Assembly: GCF_031979925.1 (NCBI RefSeq)
Contig: NZ_DALZFB010000006.1
Span: 62,001-126,000 of the forward strand
DNA from: Pseudescherichia sp031979925
GTDB lineage: Bacteria > Pseudomonadota > Gammaproteobacteria > Enterobacterales > Enterobacteriaceae
Reading direction: 5' to 3'
DNA length: 64,000 nt
Made by a program: the position numbers and the translations under genes. The notes beneath the pieces were generated by a model, which worked only from the letters and a program-made list of their open reading frames with translations, had not been told where the DNA came from and did no database searches. This document shows, in pieces, positions 8,758 through 17,280 of this stretch (positions are counted from its first letter, which is position 1; every line of letters begins with the position of its first letter).

Positions 8758-8784
8758 TCCACTTTTTCTTCAGCGTGCCGATAA
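8758..8784 (+). promoter_or_regulatory. FliA (sigma-28) promoter for cheV
   Basis: A perfect -10 box GCCGATAA (8777-8784) is preceded, after exactly 11 bases, by TCCACTTT (8758-8765). That matches five of eight bases of the flagellar -35 consensus TAAAGTTT. The cheV ATG is 36 bp downstream of the -10. A sigma-28 promoter in front of a chemotaxis gene is what late flagellar (class 3) control predicts. Confidence 0.75.
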
Positions 8785-8819
8785 CTGTCTAAACGCAGGT
8801 ATTTCACTCTGAGGGCATA

Positions 8820-9824
8820 ATGGATAGTTTCCAGAAAGACATCGATGACAGGGCTAATCTCACCCTGTCCAACCGCTTTGAGCTGTTACTGTTTCGCCTT
8901 GGCACGTCACAACATGAACAGAAATCGGAACTCTACGGCATCAACGTATTTAAGCTGCGTGAAATTGTGCCCATGCCTGTGTTTACCCGCCCTGCCGGGA
9001 TGAAATCGCCCCTGCTGGGAATGGTCAATATTCGCGATCAGGTGATTCCGGTGATCGATCTCCCTGCCGTAGCGGGCTGCAAACCTACTACCGGTCTGAA
9101 CATTCTGCTGATTACCGAGTATGCCCGCAGCGTGCAGGCCTTTGCCGTCGAGTCGGTGGAGAATATTACCCGTCTGGACTGGAAGCAGGTACATACGGCG
9201 GAAAAGGCGATTAATGGCCGCTACATCACCAGCATCGCCTGCCTTGACGAAGAGAAAGACACCAACAACCTGGCGCTGGTGCTGGACGTTGAGCAGATCC
9301 TCTATGACATTGTGCCGTCCGATCATGATGTTCACGCCAACAATGCCGCAGTACAGAAATTCAATATCAAACCGGGCGCGGTGGCGATCGTCGCCGAGGA
9401 TTCAAAGGTAGCACGCGCGATGCTGGAGAAGGGTCTGGAGACCATGCAGATCCCAAACCAGATGCACGTGACTGGCAAAGACGCGTGGGAGAAGATCCAG
9501 CTGCTGGCCCAGCAGGCGGAAGCCGAAGGCGTACCGGTGAGCGATAAGATCGCTATGGTGCTGACCGACCTCGAGATGCCGGAGATGGATGGCTTTACCC
9601 TGACGCGCAAAATCAAAACTGACCCGCGCCTGAAGCACATTCCGGTGGTGATCCACTCCTCGCTCTCCGGCAGCGCCAACGAAGATCACGTCCGCAAAGT
9701 ACAGGCCGACGGCTATGTCGCCAAGTTTGAGGTTACCGAGCTGTCGGCGGTACTTAAAGAGGTCATGGATCGCGCCTCGAGCAAGGCCAACGGTCCGCTG
9801 ATTAGCCATAAGCAGGCGGTGTAA
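8820..9824 (+). CDS. cheV: Chemotaxis coupling protein CheV (CheW-receiver fusion)
   Basis: 334 residues. Residues about 10-165 are a CheW-like domain (FRLGTSQHEQKSELYGINVF, VNIRDQVIPVIDL). Residues about 185-320 are a CheY-like receiver with the acidic pocket AED, phospho-acceptor D250 (LTDLEMPEMDGF) and lysine in GYVAKF. CheV couples receptors to CheA and is tuned by phosphorylation of its receiver. It is absent from E. coli K-12 but present near nuoN in Salmonella. The ribosome site is GAGGG. The gene lies alone between rbn and nuoN, with its own FliA-type promoter and a terminator. Confidence 0.95.
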   Translation: MDSFQKDIDDRANLTLSNRFELLLFRLGTSQHEQKSELYGINVFKLREIVPMPVFTRPAGMKSPLLGMVNIRDQVIPVIDLPAVAGCKPTTGLNILLITEYARSVQAFAVESVENITRLDWKQVHTAEKAINGRYITSIACLDEEKDTNNLALVLDVEQILYDIVPSDHDVHANNAAVQKFNIKPGAVAIVAEDSKVARAMLEKGLETMQIPNQMHVTGKDAWEKIQLLAQQAEAEGVPVSDKIAMVLTDLEMPEMDGFTLTRKIKTDPRLKHIPVVIHSSLSGSANEDHVRKVQADGYVAKFEVTELSAVLKEVMDRASSKANGPLISHKQAV

Positions 9825-9833
9825 TATATCAAC

Positions 9834-9871
9834 GCCTGATGGCGCTGCGCTTATCAGGCCTACGGTCTACG
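9834..9871. repeat. REP element
   Basis: An imperfect palindrome GCCTGATGGCGCTGCGCTTA..TCAGGCCTACG has the standard enterobacterial REP form (GCC-TGATGGCG-CTGCGCTTATCAGGCCTAC). It lies between the cheV stop and its terminator. Confidence 0.85.
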
Positions 9872-9881
9872 TTAAATAGAC

Positions 9882-9913
9882 GAAAAAAAACCGCCGAATT
9901 TCGGCGGTTTTTT
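9882..9913. terminator. Bidirectional terminator between cheV and nuoN
   Basis: The stem CCGCCGAA/TTCGGCGG (9891-9907) is flanked by an A-run on the left and a T-run on the right. It can therefore end both the plus-strand cheV message and the minus-strand nuo message. Confidence 0.9.
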
Positions 9914-9929
9914 ATTTTACTCTAACGCG

Positions 9930-11387
9930 TTACATCAGCGGCTGGGCCATCTGTACCAGGCTGATCAGCGGCTGCGGGTAGACACCCAGCAGCAGCACCA
10001 GCAGCGCAGAGATCAGAACTACAATCCCGCCCGCGCTATAGGCCCAGTCGGACGGCGCATCGCGGTTGAGCTGCTGCGGCGCATTGAGGTAGAGGCTCAC
10101 CGCTACGCGCAGGTAGTAGTAGAGGCCGATAGCCGAGCCAATCACGACTGCCGCCGTCAGCCACCAGAGGTGGGCATTCACACCCACCGCCAGCACGTAG
10201 AACTTCCCGATAAAGCCGAGCGTCATCGGGATCCCCGCCAGCGAGAGCATCATCACCGTCATCACCGCAGAGAGGATCGGACGGTGCCAGAAGAGGCCAC
10301 GGTAGGAGTAGAGCGAATCGGCATCCGGGCCACGGTACGGGCTGGACATCAGGCTGACCACGCCGAACGCACCGAGGCTGCTGAACAGGTAGCCCGCCAG
10401 GTAGACGCCCACGGTCTCCATCGACATCTCGCCGCTCTGCAGGGCAATCAGCGCCACCAGCAGATAGCCGAGGTGTGAGATAGAGGAGTAGCCGAGCAGA
10501 CGTTTGATGTTAGTCTGGCTCAGGGCCATCAGGTTACCGAAGATGATCGAGGCGAAGGCAATAATGCCCAGCACCACGCGTACCGCTTCGCTCTCACCCA
10601 CCGGCGCATAGAGGAACAGACGCATCACCACGCCAAAGATCGCAATCTTGCTGGCGGTTGCCAGGAAGGTAGAGACCGGCGCAGGCGCGCCCTGGTAGAC
10701 GTCCGGCGTCCAGAGGTGGAACGGCACCAGCGACAGCTTGAAGCCAAGGCCAACGATCATCAGGCCAAGACCGATCAGCAGCAGCGGCTCGTGCAGCATG
10801 CCGTCGCCGAGGCTCTTACCGATGGCCAGGAACGACAGGTTGCCGGAGTTGGCATATACCAGCGCCATACCAAACAGCAGGAACGACGATGCTGCGGCAG
10901 AGAGGATGGTGTACTTGATGCTCGCTTCCAGAGAGCGCTTCTGGCGGAACGCGTAGCCAATCAGGCCGAACAGCGGCAGCGAGATCAGCTCGATGCCGAG
11001 GAACAGCGCGGCAAGATGGTTAGCGTTAGCCAGCAGAATGCCACCGAGGGCGGCAATCAGCACCAGCAGGTAGAACTCTTCTTTATTATCTTTGTACCCT
11101 TCCAGCCACGGGTAGGCAAAGGTACAGGTCGCAAGGCTCGCCAGCAGTACCAGCCCGGTATAGAGCATGGAGAAGCCGTCAACGCGCATCAGCGGCGTCA
11201 CGTCCATGGCTCCCGCCTGGCCAACCAGCCAGAGCGAGACCAGGGCGGCGTTCAGGCCGACAACGGCAATCGTGGCGTTCAGGAAGTGGTTGCGTCGCCA
11301 CGCAATGGAGAGCATCACAACCACCACCGTCAATCCGACGATCAGCAGCGGTAGCAGCGCGATCAGGTGTTGTGGAGTAAGTGTCAT
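9930..11387 (-). CDS. nuoN: NADH-quinone oxidoreductase subunit N
   Basis: 485 residues, about 14 transmembrane helices. It is one of three antiporter-like proton-channel subunits of complex I in the inner membrane. The start at 11385-11387 (MTLTPQHLIALLPLL) is preferred to an ATG 13 codons upstream that overlaps nuoM, because it gives the E. coli N-terminus and length. Channel residues sit in helices carrying GIELISLPLFGL (Glu), LSLVPFHLWTPD and SQTNIKRLLGYSSISHLG (Lys). It is the last gene of the nuo operon, 7 bp after nuoM, with a bidirectional terminator downstream. Confidence 0.97.
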   Translation of the reverse strand: MTLTPQHLIALLPLLIVGLTVVVVMLSIAWRRNHFLNATIAVVGLNAALVSLWLVGQAGAMDVTPLMRVDGFSMLYTGLVLLASLATCTFAYPWLEGYKDNKEEFYLLVLIAALGGILLANANHLAALFLGIELISLPLFGLIGYAFRQKRSLEASIKYTILSAAASSFLLFGMALVYANSGNLSFLAIGKSLGDGMLHEPLLLIGLGLMIVGLGFKLSLVPFHLWTPDVYQGAPAPVSTFLATASKIAIFGVVMRLFLYAPVGESEAVRVVLGIIAFASIIFGNLMALSQTNIKRLLGYSSISHLGYLLVALIALQSGEMSMETVGVYLAGYLFSSLGAFGVVSLMSSPYRGPDADSLYSYRGLFWHRPILSAVMTVMMLSLAGIPMTLGFIGKFYVLAVGVNAHLWWLTAAVVIGSAIGLYYYLRVAVSLYLNAPQQLNRDAPSDWAYSAGGIVVLISALLVLLLGVYPQPLISLVQMAQPLM

Positions 11388-11394
11388 ATGCGCT

Positions 11395-12924
11395 TTACGG
11401 CCTTGTAGTAGTAACGGAATTAACAAACCACTGCTGGATATTGCTCATCGCGGAGTGCGAGGTATCCAGAATCGGCTGCGGATAGATGCCAAGCAGTACC
11501 AGAAGTACCACCAGCAGCAGGATGATGAACAGCTCACGCAGCGACATCCCTGGCAGTTCTTTAGCGGCAATTTCACTCTTCGCCTTACCGAAGTAGGCGC
11601 GGTGCAGCATCGCCAGCGAGTAAACCGAGGCGAAAACCAGACCAAAGGTCGAGATCACGGTGATGACCGGTACGACGCCGAAGCTGCCGAAGAGGATCAT
11701 AAACTCGCCCACGAAATTACCGGTACCCGGCATCCCGAGGGTGGCGACGGCAAAGAACATCGACAGCGCTGGCAGCCACTTAATTTTGCTCCACAGGCCG
11801 CCCATCATGCGCATATCACGGGTGTGCAGACGCTCATAGAGCTGGCCGCAGATGATGAACAGACCGGCCGCAGAGAGACCGTGAGCAATCATCTGGATCA
11901 CCGCACCCTGATAGGCGAGCTGGCTGCCGGTATAGATGGCGATCAGCACAAAGCCCATGTGGGAGACGGAGGTGTAAGCAATCAGACGTTTAATATCGGT
12001 CTGGGCAAAGGCCATCCACGCGCCGTAGAAGATACCGATTACACCCAGCCACATCGCGATAGGCGCAAACTCGGCAGAGGCGTTCGGGAAGAGCGGCAGC
12101 GCAAAGCGCAGCAGACCATAGGCCGCGGTTTTCAGCAAAATCCCCGCGAGGTCAACGGAACCGGCGGTCGGTGCCTGGGAGTGGGCATCCGGCAGCCAGC
12201 CATGCAGCGGTACGACCGGCATTTTCACCGCAAAGGCGATGAAGAAGCCCAGCATCAGCAGGTATTCTACGCCGTGGGACATCGGGGTGTTCAGCAGCTG
12301 CTCGTAGTTGAAGGTCCAGACGCCGGTGGCGCTGTAGTGGACAAACACCAGCCCAAGGATCGCAATTAGCATCACCAGCCCGCTCGCCTGGGTGTAGATG
12401 AAGAACTTGGTGGCCGCCGTGATACGCGTTTTACCATCGGAGGCCTTGTGGCCCCAGAGCGCGATCAGGAAGTACATCGGCACCAGCATCATCTCCCAGA
12501 AGAAGAAGAAGAGGAACATGTCGATGGCAAGGAACACGCCGATCACGCCACCCAGGATCCACATCAGGTTGAGGTGGAAGAAGCCCTGGTATTTTTCGAT
12601 CTCACGCCATGAGCAGAGTACCGCCAGCACGCCGAGGAAGCCGGTCAGGACGACCATCAGCAGCGACAGACCGTCCAGCGCCAGGTGAATGGTGATACCA
12701 AAGCGTGGGATCCACGGCAGCACAAACTCAGACTGCCACTGCGGCAGACCCGCAGCCTGGGTAAGAGAGTAGCCGCCCTGCATCCATAGCTGCAGGGAGA
12801 GCGCCAGCGTCAGCCCCATTGTTACCAGCGCGATCCAGCGCGGCACCTTCACGCCGAAGCGTTCAGTTTGCCAGCAGAGGAAGCCGCCGATAAAGGGAAT
12901 TAATATTAGCCAGGGTAGTAACAT
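11395..12924 (-). CDS. nuoM: NADH-quinone oxidoreductase subunit M
   Basis: 509 residues, highly hydrophobic, antiporter-like subunit of complex I. The essential glutamate is in FFFFWEMMLVPMYFLIALWG. Conserved lysines are in VKMPVVPLHGWLPDAHSQAP and AQTDIKRLIAYTSVSHMGF. Its length equals E. coli NuoM. It lies downstream of nuoL but is separated from it by 121 bp that contain a pair of REP elements. Most other junctions in the operon overlap or are under 30 bp. Confidence 0.97.
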   Translation of the reverse strand: MLLPWLILIPFIGGFLCWQTERFGVKVPRWIALVTMGLTLALSLQLWMQGGYSLTQAAGLPQWQSEFVLPWIPRFGITIHLALDGLSLLMVVLTGFLGVLAVLCSWREIEKYQGFFHLNLMWILGGVIGVFLAIDMFLFFFFWEMMLVPMYFLIALWGHKASDGKTRITAATKFFIYTQASGLVMLIAILGLVFVHYSATGVWTFNYEQLLNTPMSHGVEYLLMLGFFIAFAVKMPVVPLHGWLPDAHSQAPTAGSVDLAGILLKTAAYGLLRFALPLFPNASAEFAPIAMWLGVIGIFYGAWMAFAQTDIKRLIAYTSVSHMGFVLIAIYTGSQLAYQGAVIQMIAHGLSAAGLFIICGQLYERLHTRDMRMMGGLWSKIKWLPALSMFFAVATLGMPGTGNFVGEFMILFGSFGVVPVITVISTFGLVFASVYSLAMLHRAYFGKAKSEIAAKELPGMSLRELFIILLLVVLLVLLGIYPQPILDTSHSAMSNIQQWFVNSVTTTRP

Positions 12925-12955
12925 GGCGGTTCTTATTCCTTGTTAAATTCTGTAT

Positions 12956-13029
12956 CGCCGGGTGGCGCTGCGCTTACCCGGCCTACAGGTTAGACCGTAG
13001 GCCCGGCAAGCGCGAGCGCCGCCGGGCAT
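12956..13029. repeat. BIME: two REP elements in opposite orientation inside the nuo operon
   Basis: The first REP (about 12956-12988) has GCCGGGTGGCGCTGCGCTTA..CCCGGCCTAC. The second (about 12996-13029) is an inverted copy, GTAGGCCCGGCAAGCG..GCCGCCGGGCAT. Both lie between nuoL and nuoM. Such stem-loops commonly protect upstream mRNA from 3' exonucleases or block read-through in part. Confidence 0.9.
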
Positions 13030-13045
13030 CACCTGCATTATTAAA

Positions 13046-14887
13046 TCAACGCAAAACCACTAAGAGCGCGAGCACCACGACTGCACCAACGCTCATGGAT
13101 GCCACATACCAGCGTAGCTGTCCGTTTTCGCTGAACAGCAGGCCTTTCCCAGCAAAGCGGGAGAGAATAGCCGGCGTGTTCATCAACGCATTCAGCGGAT
13201 CGCGCTTAATCAGCCACGCAATGCCGAGGAAAGGTTTAACGAAGATTTTGTCATACAGCCAGTCGAAGCCCCAGGCGTTGTACCACCAGGTGCCCAGCAG
13301 ACGACCCGGTGCGCTGTTGGCAATGGAGGTGACCAGCGTACGCTTGCCCAGCCACAGCCATGCGGCAATCAGGATCCCGGCGATAGCGACCACGCCCGAG
13401 GTGATCTCCAGCGTCAGCACGCGGCCGTGCTCAAGCTCGGTGGTATCCGGCAGCACGCCCTGCAGCGGCGGTACAATCATCGCCCCAACAAAGGTCGAGA
13501 GGACCAGCAGCACAATCAGCGGCAGGTGGTGGGTAATCCCCTTCCCGGCGTGGGCATGGATCTGCTCTTTACCGTGGAAGACGATAAAGATCATCCGGAA
13601 GGTATAGAGCGAGGTCATGAACGCGCCGACCAGGCCCGCCACCATCAGGTTGATATGGCCGTTCGCCATCGCCCCGGCGAGGATCTCATCTTTACTGAAG
13701 AAGCCCGCGGTGATCAGCGGCAGAGCCGCCAGCGCCGCACCGCCTACCAGGAAGCAGACGTAGACCAGCGGAATTGACTTACGTAGCCCGCCCATCTTGA
13801 AGATGTTCTGCTCGTGGTGGCAGGCAAGGATCACCGAACCAGACGAGAGGAACAGCAGCGCTTTAAAGAAGGCGTGGGTCATCAGGTGGAAAATCGCCGC
13901 ATCCCATGCCTGCACGCCCAGCGCGAGGAACATGTAGCCAATCTGGCTCATGGTGGAGTAAGCAAGAACGCGTTTGATGTCGGTCTGCACCAGCGCCGCA
14001 AAACCCGCCAGCACCAGAGTAACCGCGCCGACGATCCCTACCAGATGCAGGATCTCCGGCGTCATCAGGAACAGGCCGTGGGTACGGGCGATCAGGTAGA
14101 CACCGGCGGTAACCATCGTCGCAGCGTGGATCAGCGCCGAGACCGGCGTCGGGCCAGCCATCGCGTCCGCAAGCCAGGTCTGCAACGGCAGCTGCGCCGA
14201 TTTACCGACCGCGCCGCCCAGCAGCATCAGCGTCGCCCACGTCAGCATGTTGTTACCCGCTTCGAAGTGCGCAGGTGCCAGCTCGACCATCTCACGGAAG
14301 TTCAGCGTGCCAAGCTCGGTGTAGAGAATGAACAGGGCGAAAGCGAGGAAGACGTCACCCACACGGGTCACGACAAACGCTTTCATCGCCGCCGCGCCGT
14401 TCTTCGGATCGGTGTAGTAGAAGCCGATCAGCAGATAGGAGCAGAGGCCCACGCCTTCCCAGCCGAGGTACATCAGCAGCAGGTTGTCCGCCAGCACCAG
14501 CACCACCATGCTCGCGATGAACAGGTTGGTGTAGGCGAAGAAGCGGGAGTAGCCCTCCTCCCCGCGCATGTACCAGGAGGCGAACATGTGGATCAGGAAG
14601 CCAACGCCGGTCACCACCGAGAGCATGGTCAGCGACAGGCCGTCCAGCACCAGATTGACGCCGATGTTGAAATCGCCCACCGCCATCCAGGTCCACAGCG
14701 GCTGGCTGAAGGCCTCGCGTCCGTTGTTAAAGAAGTCAACGCCAGCAATCACCGTTACCAGCGCCGCCAGCCCGACGGAGCCCATCCCCACCGCGGCGGA
14801 GAGGTTTTCCGACCAGCGGCCACGGGAGAACGACAGAAGCAGAAAGCCAATCAATGGCAAAATAATGGTTAAGGCAAGCATGTTCAT
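13046..14887 (-). CDS. nuoL: NADH-quinone oxidoreductase subunit L
   Basis: 613 residues, the largest antiporter-like membrane subunit, with the long C-terminal amphipathic helix of the family lying along the membrane arm. The proton-path glutamate is in LMYLGWEGVGLCSYLLIGFY. The lysines are in GKSAQLPLQTWLADAM and VQTDIKRVLAYSTMSQIGYM. Its length equals E. coli NuoL. The ATG overlaps the nuoK stop by four bases. Confidence 0.97.
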   Translation of the reverse strand: MNMLALTIILPLIGFLLLSFSRGRWSENLSAAVGMGSVGLAALVTVIAGVDFFNNGREAFSQPLWTWMAVGDFNIGVNLVLDGLSLTMLSVVTGVGFLIHMFASWYMRGEEGYSRFFAYTNLFIASMVVLVLADNLLLMYLGWEGVGLCSYLLIGFYYTDPKNGAAAMKAFVVTRVGDVFLAFALFILYTELGTLNFREMVELAPAHFEAGNNMLTWATLMLLGGAVGKSAQLPLQTWLADAMAGPTPVSALIHAATMVTAGVYLIARTHGLFLMTPEILHLVGIVGAVTLVLAGFAALVQTDIKRVLAYSTMSQIGYMFLALGVQAWDAAIFHLMTHAFFKALLFLSSGSVILACHHEQNIFKMGGLRKSIPLVYVCFLVGGAALAALPLITAGFFSKDEILAGAMANGHINLMVAGLVGAFMTSLYTFRMIFIVFHGKEQIHAHAGKGITHHLPLIVLLVLSTFVGAMIVPPLQGVLPDTTELEHGRVLTLEITSGVVAIAGILIAAWLWLGKRTLVTSIANSAPGRLLGTWWYNAWGFDWLYDKIFVKPFLGIAWLIKRDPLNALMNTPAILSRFAGKGLLFSENGQLRWYVASMSVGAVVVLALLVVLR

Positions 14888-15186
14888 CCACGCAACTCAC
14901 TTACTGAATCGATATTCAGGTTCTGGCGACGGCGATGCAGCTGGAGCAGCAGCGCCAGGCCAATACTGGCTTCCGCTGCCGCAAGGCTAATCGCGAGGAT
15001 ATACATCACCTGGCCGTCGGTCTGGCCCCAGTAGCTGCCCGCGACGACAAAAGCCAGCGCGGCGGCGTTAATCATGATTTCCAGCCCAATCAGCATGAAC
15101 AGCAGGTTGCGGCGGATGATAAGCCCCGTCAGCCCGAGCACAAACAGAACGGCGGCAAGGATCAATCCGTGTTGTAAGGGGATCAT
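14884..15186 (-). CDS. nuoK: NADH-quinone oxidoreductase subunit K
   Basis: 100 residues with three transmembrane helices. The two membrane-embedded glutamates needed for proton transfer are visible in LIGLEIMINAAAL and SLAAAEASIGLALL. The length is identical to E. coli NuoK. It overlaps nuoJ and nuoL by four bases each, so J-K-L are translationally coupled. Confidence 0.97.
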   Translation of the reverse strand: MIPLQHGLILAAVLFVLGLTGLIIRRNLLFMLIGLEIMINAAALAFVVAGSYWGQTDGQVMYILAISLAAAEASIGLALLLQLHRRRQNLNIDSVSELRG

Positions 15187-15734
15187 ACGTGCTCCTCCGT
15201 TTTTCTTTTCGCATCCGCCGGACGGTTGCTGAGCACCTCGCCCGGACGCTCTTCGCGGCCAACGTGGAAGGCCACTACCAGACCGGCCAGCAGCAGCATA
15301 GAGGCCAGCTCAACTGCCAGAACGTATGGCCCAAACAGGGTAATGCCTACCGCTTTCGCGCTAATCGAGGTGCCATCAATGCCCTGATCGTTAACGGTGA
15401 GGATGGCGTAAACCATCACCACCAGCAGCACGGCAGAGACCAGCCCCGGACCGATCCACACCTGCGGCTTCAGCCACTGGCGCTCCTGCTCGATCTCGGC
15501 TCCGCCAAGGTTAAGCATCATCACCACGAATACGAACAGCACCATAATGGCCCCGGCGTAGACGATGATCTCCAGCGCACCGGCGAAGTAGGCACCAAGG
15601 GAGAAGAAGACCCCGGAAATCGCCAGCAGGGAGACAATCAGGTATAGCAGCGCATGCACCGGATTGGTGTGCGTGATCACGCGTAGCGTAGTCACGATGG
15701 CAACAAGGCCACAGATATAAAAAGCGAACTCCAT
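15183..15734 (-). CDS. nuoJ: NADH-quinone oxidoreductase subunit J
   Basis: 183 residues, five membrane helices. The conserved tyrosine/glycine motif of the third helix (GALEIIVYAGAIMVLFVFVVMML) forms part of the half-channel linking the quinone site to the antiporter subunits. Its C-terminal tail is hydrophilic. The start is 11 bp after nuoI and its stop overlaps nuoK. Confidence 0.96.
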   Translation of the reverse strand: MEFAFYICGLVAIVTTLRVITHTNPVHALLYLIVSLLAISGVFFSLGAYFAGALEIIVYAGAIMVLFVFVVMMLNLGGAEIEQERQWLKPQVWIGPGLVSAVLLVVMVYAILTVNDQGIDGTSISAKAVGITLFGPYVLAVELASMLLLAGLVVAFHVGREERPGEVLSNRPADAKRKTEEHV

Positions 15735-15745
15735 TGCCCCTCTCC

Positions 15746-16288
15746 TTACGGTAACAGGCCCTTGACGTCGATAGGTTTGGCTTCGTTTTCCGCCTCGCCC
15801 TTATCTTTGCCGTCGATTGCCATACCTGCCATCCGGTAGAAGTTATATTCCGGATATTTACCCGGACCGGAGATCAGCAGATCCTCTTTTTCGTAAACCA
15901 GGTCCTGACGCTTGAACTCGCCCAGCTCGAAGTCTGGCGTAAGCTGGATTGCGGTAGTCGGACAAGCCTCTTCACACATGCCACAGAAGATGCAGCGTGA
16001 GAAGTTGATACGGAAAAACTCTGGATACCAGCGGCCATCGACGGTTTCCGCTTTTTGCAGCGAAATACAGCCTACGGGGCAGGCTACCGCACACAGGTTA
16101 CAGGCAACGCAGCGCTCTGCGCCGTCCGGATCGCGGGTTAATACAATACGGCCACGGTAGCGCGGCGGCAGATAAACCGGCTCTTCCGGATACATACGGG
16201 TTTCGCGTTTGGCAAACGCGTGCAGGCCGATCATCCAGATACTGCGTACCTGGGTGCCGAAACCTACGATTAACTCTTTTAAGGTCAT
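15746..16288 (-). CDS. nuoI: NADH-quinone oxidoreductase subunit I (two [4Fe-4S] clusters)
   Basis: 180 residues. It carries clusters N6a and N6b, bound by CVACNLCAVACP (C60, C63, C66, C70) and CIFCGMCEEACP (C99, C102, C105, C109). It passes electrons towards NuoB. The start at 16286-16288 (MTLKELIVGFG) was chosen because an upstream in-frame ATG would lie inside nuoH and gives no family sequence. It also has an appropriate ribosome site. It lies 14 bp downstream of nuoH. Confidence 0.97.
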   Translation of the reverse strand: MTLKELIVGFGTQVRSIWMIGLHAFAKRETRMYPEEPVYLPPRYRGRIVLTRDPDGAERCVACNLCAVACPVGCISLQKAETVDGRWYPEFFRINFSRCIFCGMCEEACPTTAIQLTPDFELGEFKRQDLVYEKEDLLISGPGKYPEYNFYRMAGMAIDGKDKGEAENEAKPIDVKGLLP

Positions 16289-16302
16289 GGTCTTTTCATC
16301 CC

Positions 16303-17280
16303 TTATTGCGCCTGCCACAGAATGACAGCCGCCGTTACCAGCAGGTTGATTAGCGTAAGCGGCAGGCACACTTTCCAGCCGAAGGACATCACCTGGTCAT
16401 AACGCGGACGCGGTAATGCTGCGCGAATCAAAATGAACATCATCATGAAGAATGCTGTTTTCAGGGCAAACCAGACGAACGGAGGTAAGAACGGGCCGTG
16501 CCAGCCACCGAAGAACAGGGTGACGATCAGCGCGGACACGGTAACGATAGCAACGTACTCACCCACAAAGAACAGACCGAACTTCATGCCGGAGTATTCA
16601 ATGTGGTAACCGTCCGCCAGCTCCTGCTCGGCCTCTGGCTGGTCAAACGGATGACGGTGACACACCGCAACGCCTGCAATCGCAAAGGTGATGAAACCAA
16701 AGAACTGGGGAATGATGTTCCACAGGTGCGTCTGGTTGTTGACGATGTCGGTCATATTGAATGAACCGGCCTGCGCCACAACGCCCATCAGCGACAGCCC
16801 GAGGAATACCTCGTAGCTGAGCGTCTGGGCAGAGGCGCGCATCGCCCCCAGCAGGGAGTATTTGTTGTTACTCGACCAGCCGGCAAACAGCACCGCGTAG
16901 ACCGTCAACCCCGCCATCATCAGGAAGAAGAGGATGCCGATGTTAAGGTCCGCGACTACCCACGTCGGGCTGACCGGCACAATGGCAAAGGCCAGCAGCA
17001 GCGAGGTAAAGGCGATCATCGGGGCGAGGGTGTAGATCATGCGATCCGAGAAGCGCGGGATCCAGTCCTCTTTAAAGAACATCTTGATCATGTCCGCCAC
17101 CAGCTGGAGTGAGCCACCCCAGCCTACGCGGTTCGGTCCATAACGGTTCTGGAACAGGCCGAGCAGACGACGCTCGGCAAAGCTCATGAACGCGCCGCAG
17201 ATGACCACCACCAGCAGGATCGCCAACGCCTTAAGAATGCCGATCAGGATATCAATCAGCTCCGGTGTTAACCAACTCAT
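16303..17280 (-). CDS. nuoH: NADH-quinone oxidoreductase subunit H
   Basis: 325 residues, eight membrane helices. It joins the membrane and peripheral arms and forms much of the quinone chamber. The acidic loop FDQPEAEQELADGYHIEYSGMKF is characteristic, as are RRLLGLFQNRYGPNRVG and the C-terminal RAALPRPRYDQ. The length equals E. coli NuoH. Its ATG overlaps the nuoG stop by four bases. Confidence 0.97.
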   Translation of the reverse strand: MSWLTPELIDILIGILKALAILLVVVICGAFMSFAERRLLGLFQNRYGPNRVGWGGSLQLVADMIKMFFKEDWIPRFSDRMIYTLAPMIAFTSLLLAFAIVPVSPTWVVADLNIGILFFLMMAGLTVYAVLFAGWSSNNKYSLLGAMRASAQTLSYEVFLGLSLMGVVAQAGSFNMTDIVNNQTHLWNIIPQFFGFITFAIAGVAVCHRHPFDQPEAEQELADGYHIEYSGMKFGLFFVGEYVAIVTVSALIVTLFFGGWHGPFLPPFVWFALKTAFFMMMFILIRAALPRPRYDQVMSFGWKVCLPLTLINLLVTAAVILWQAQ

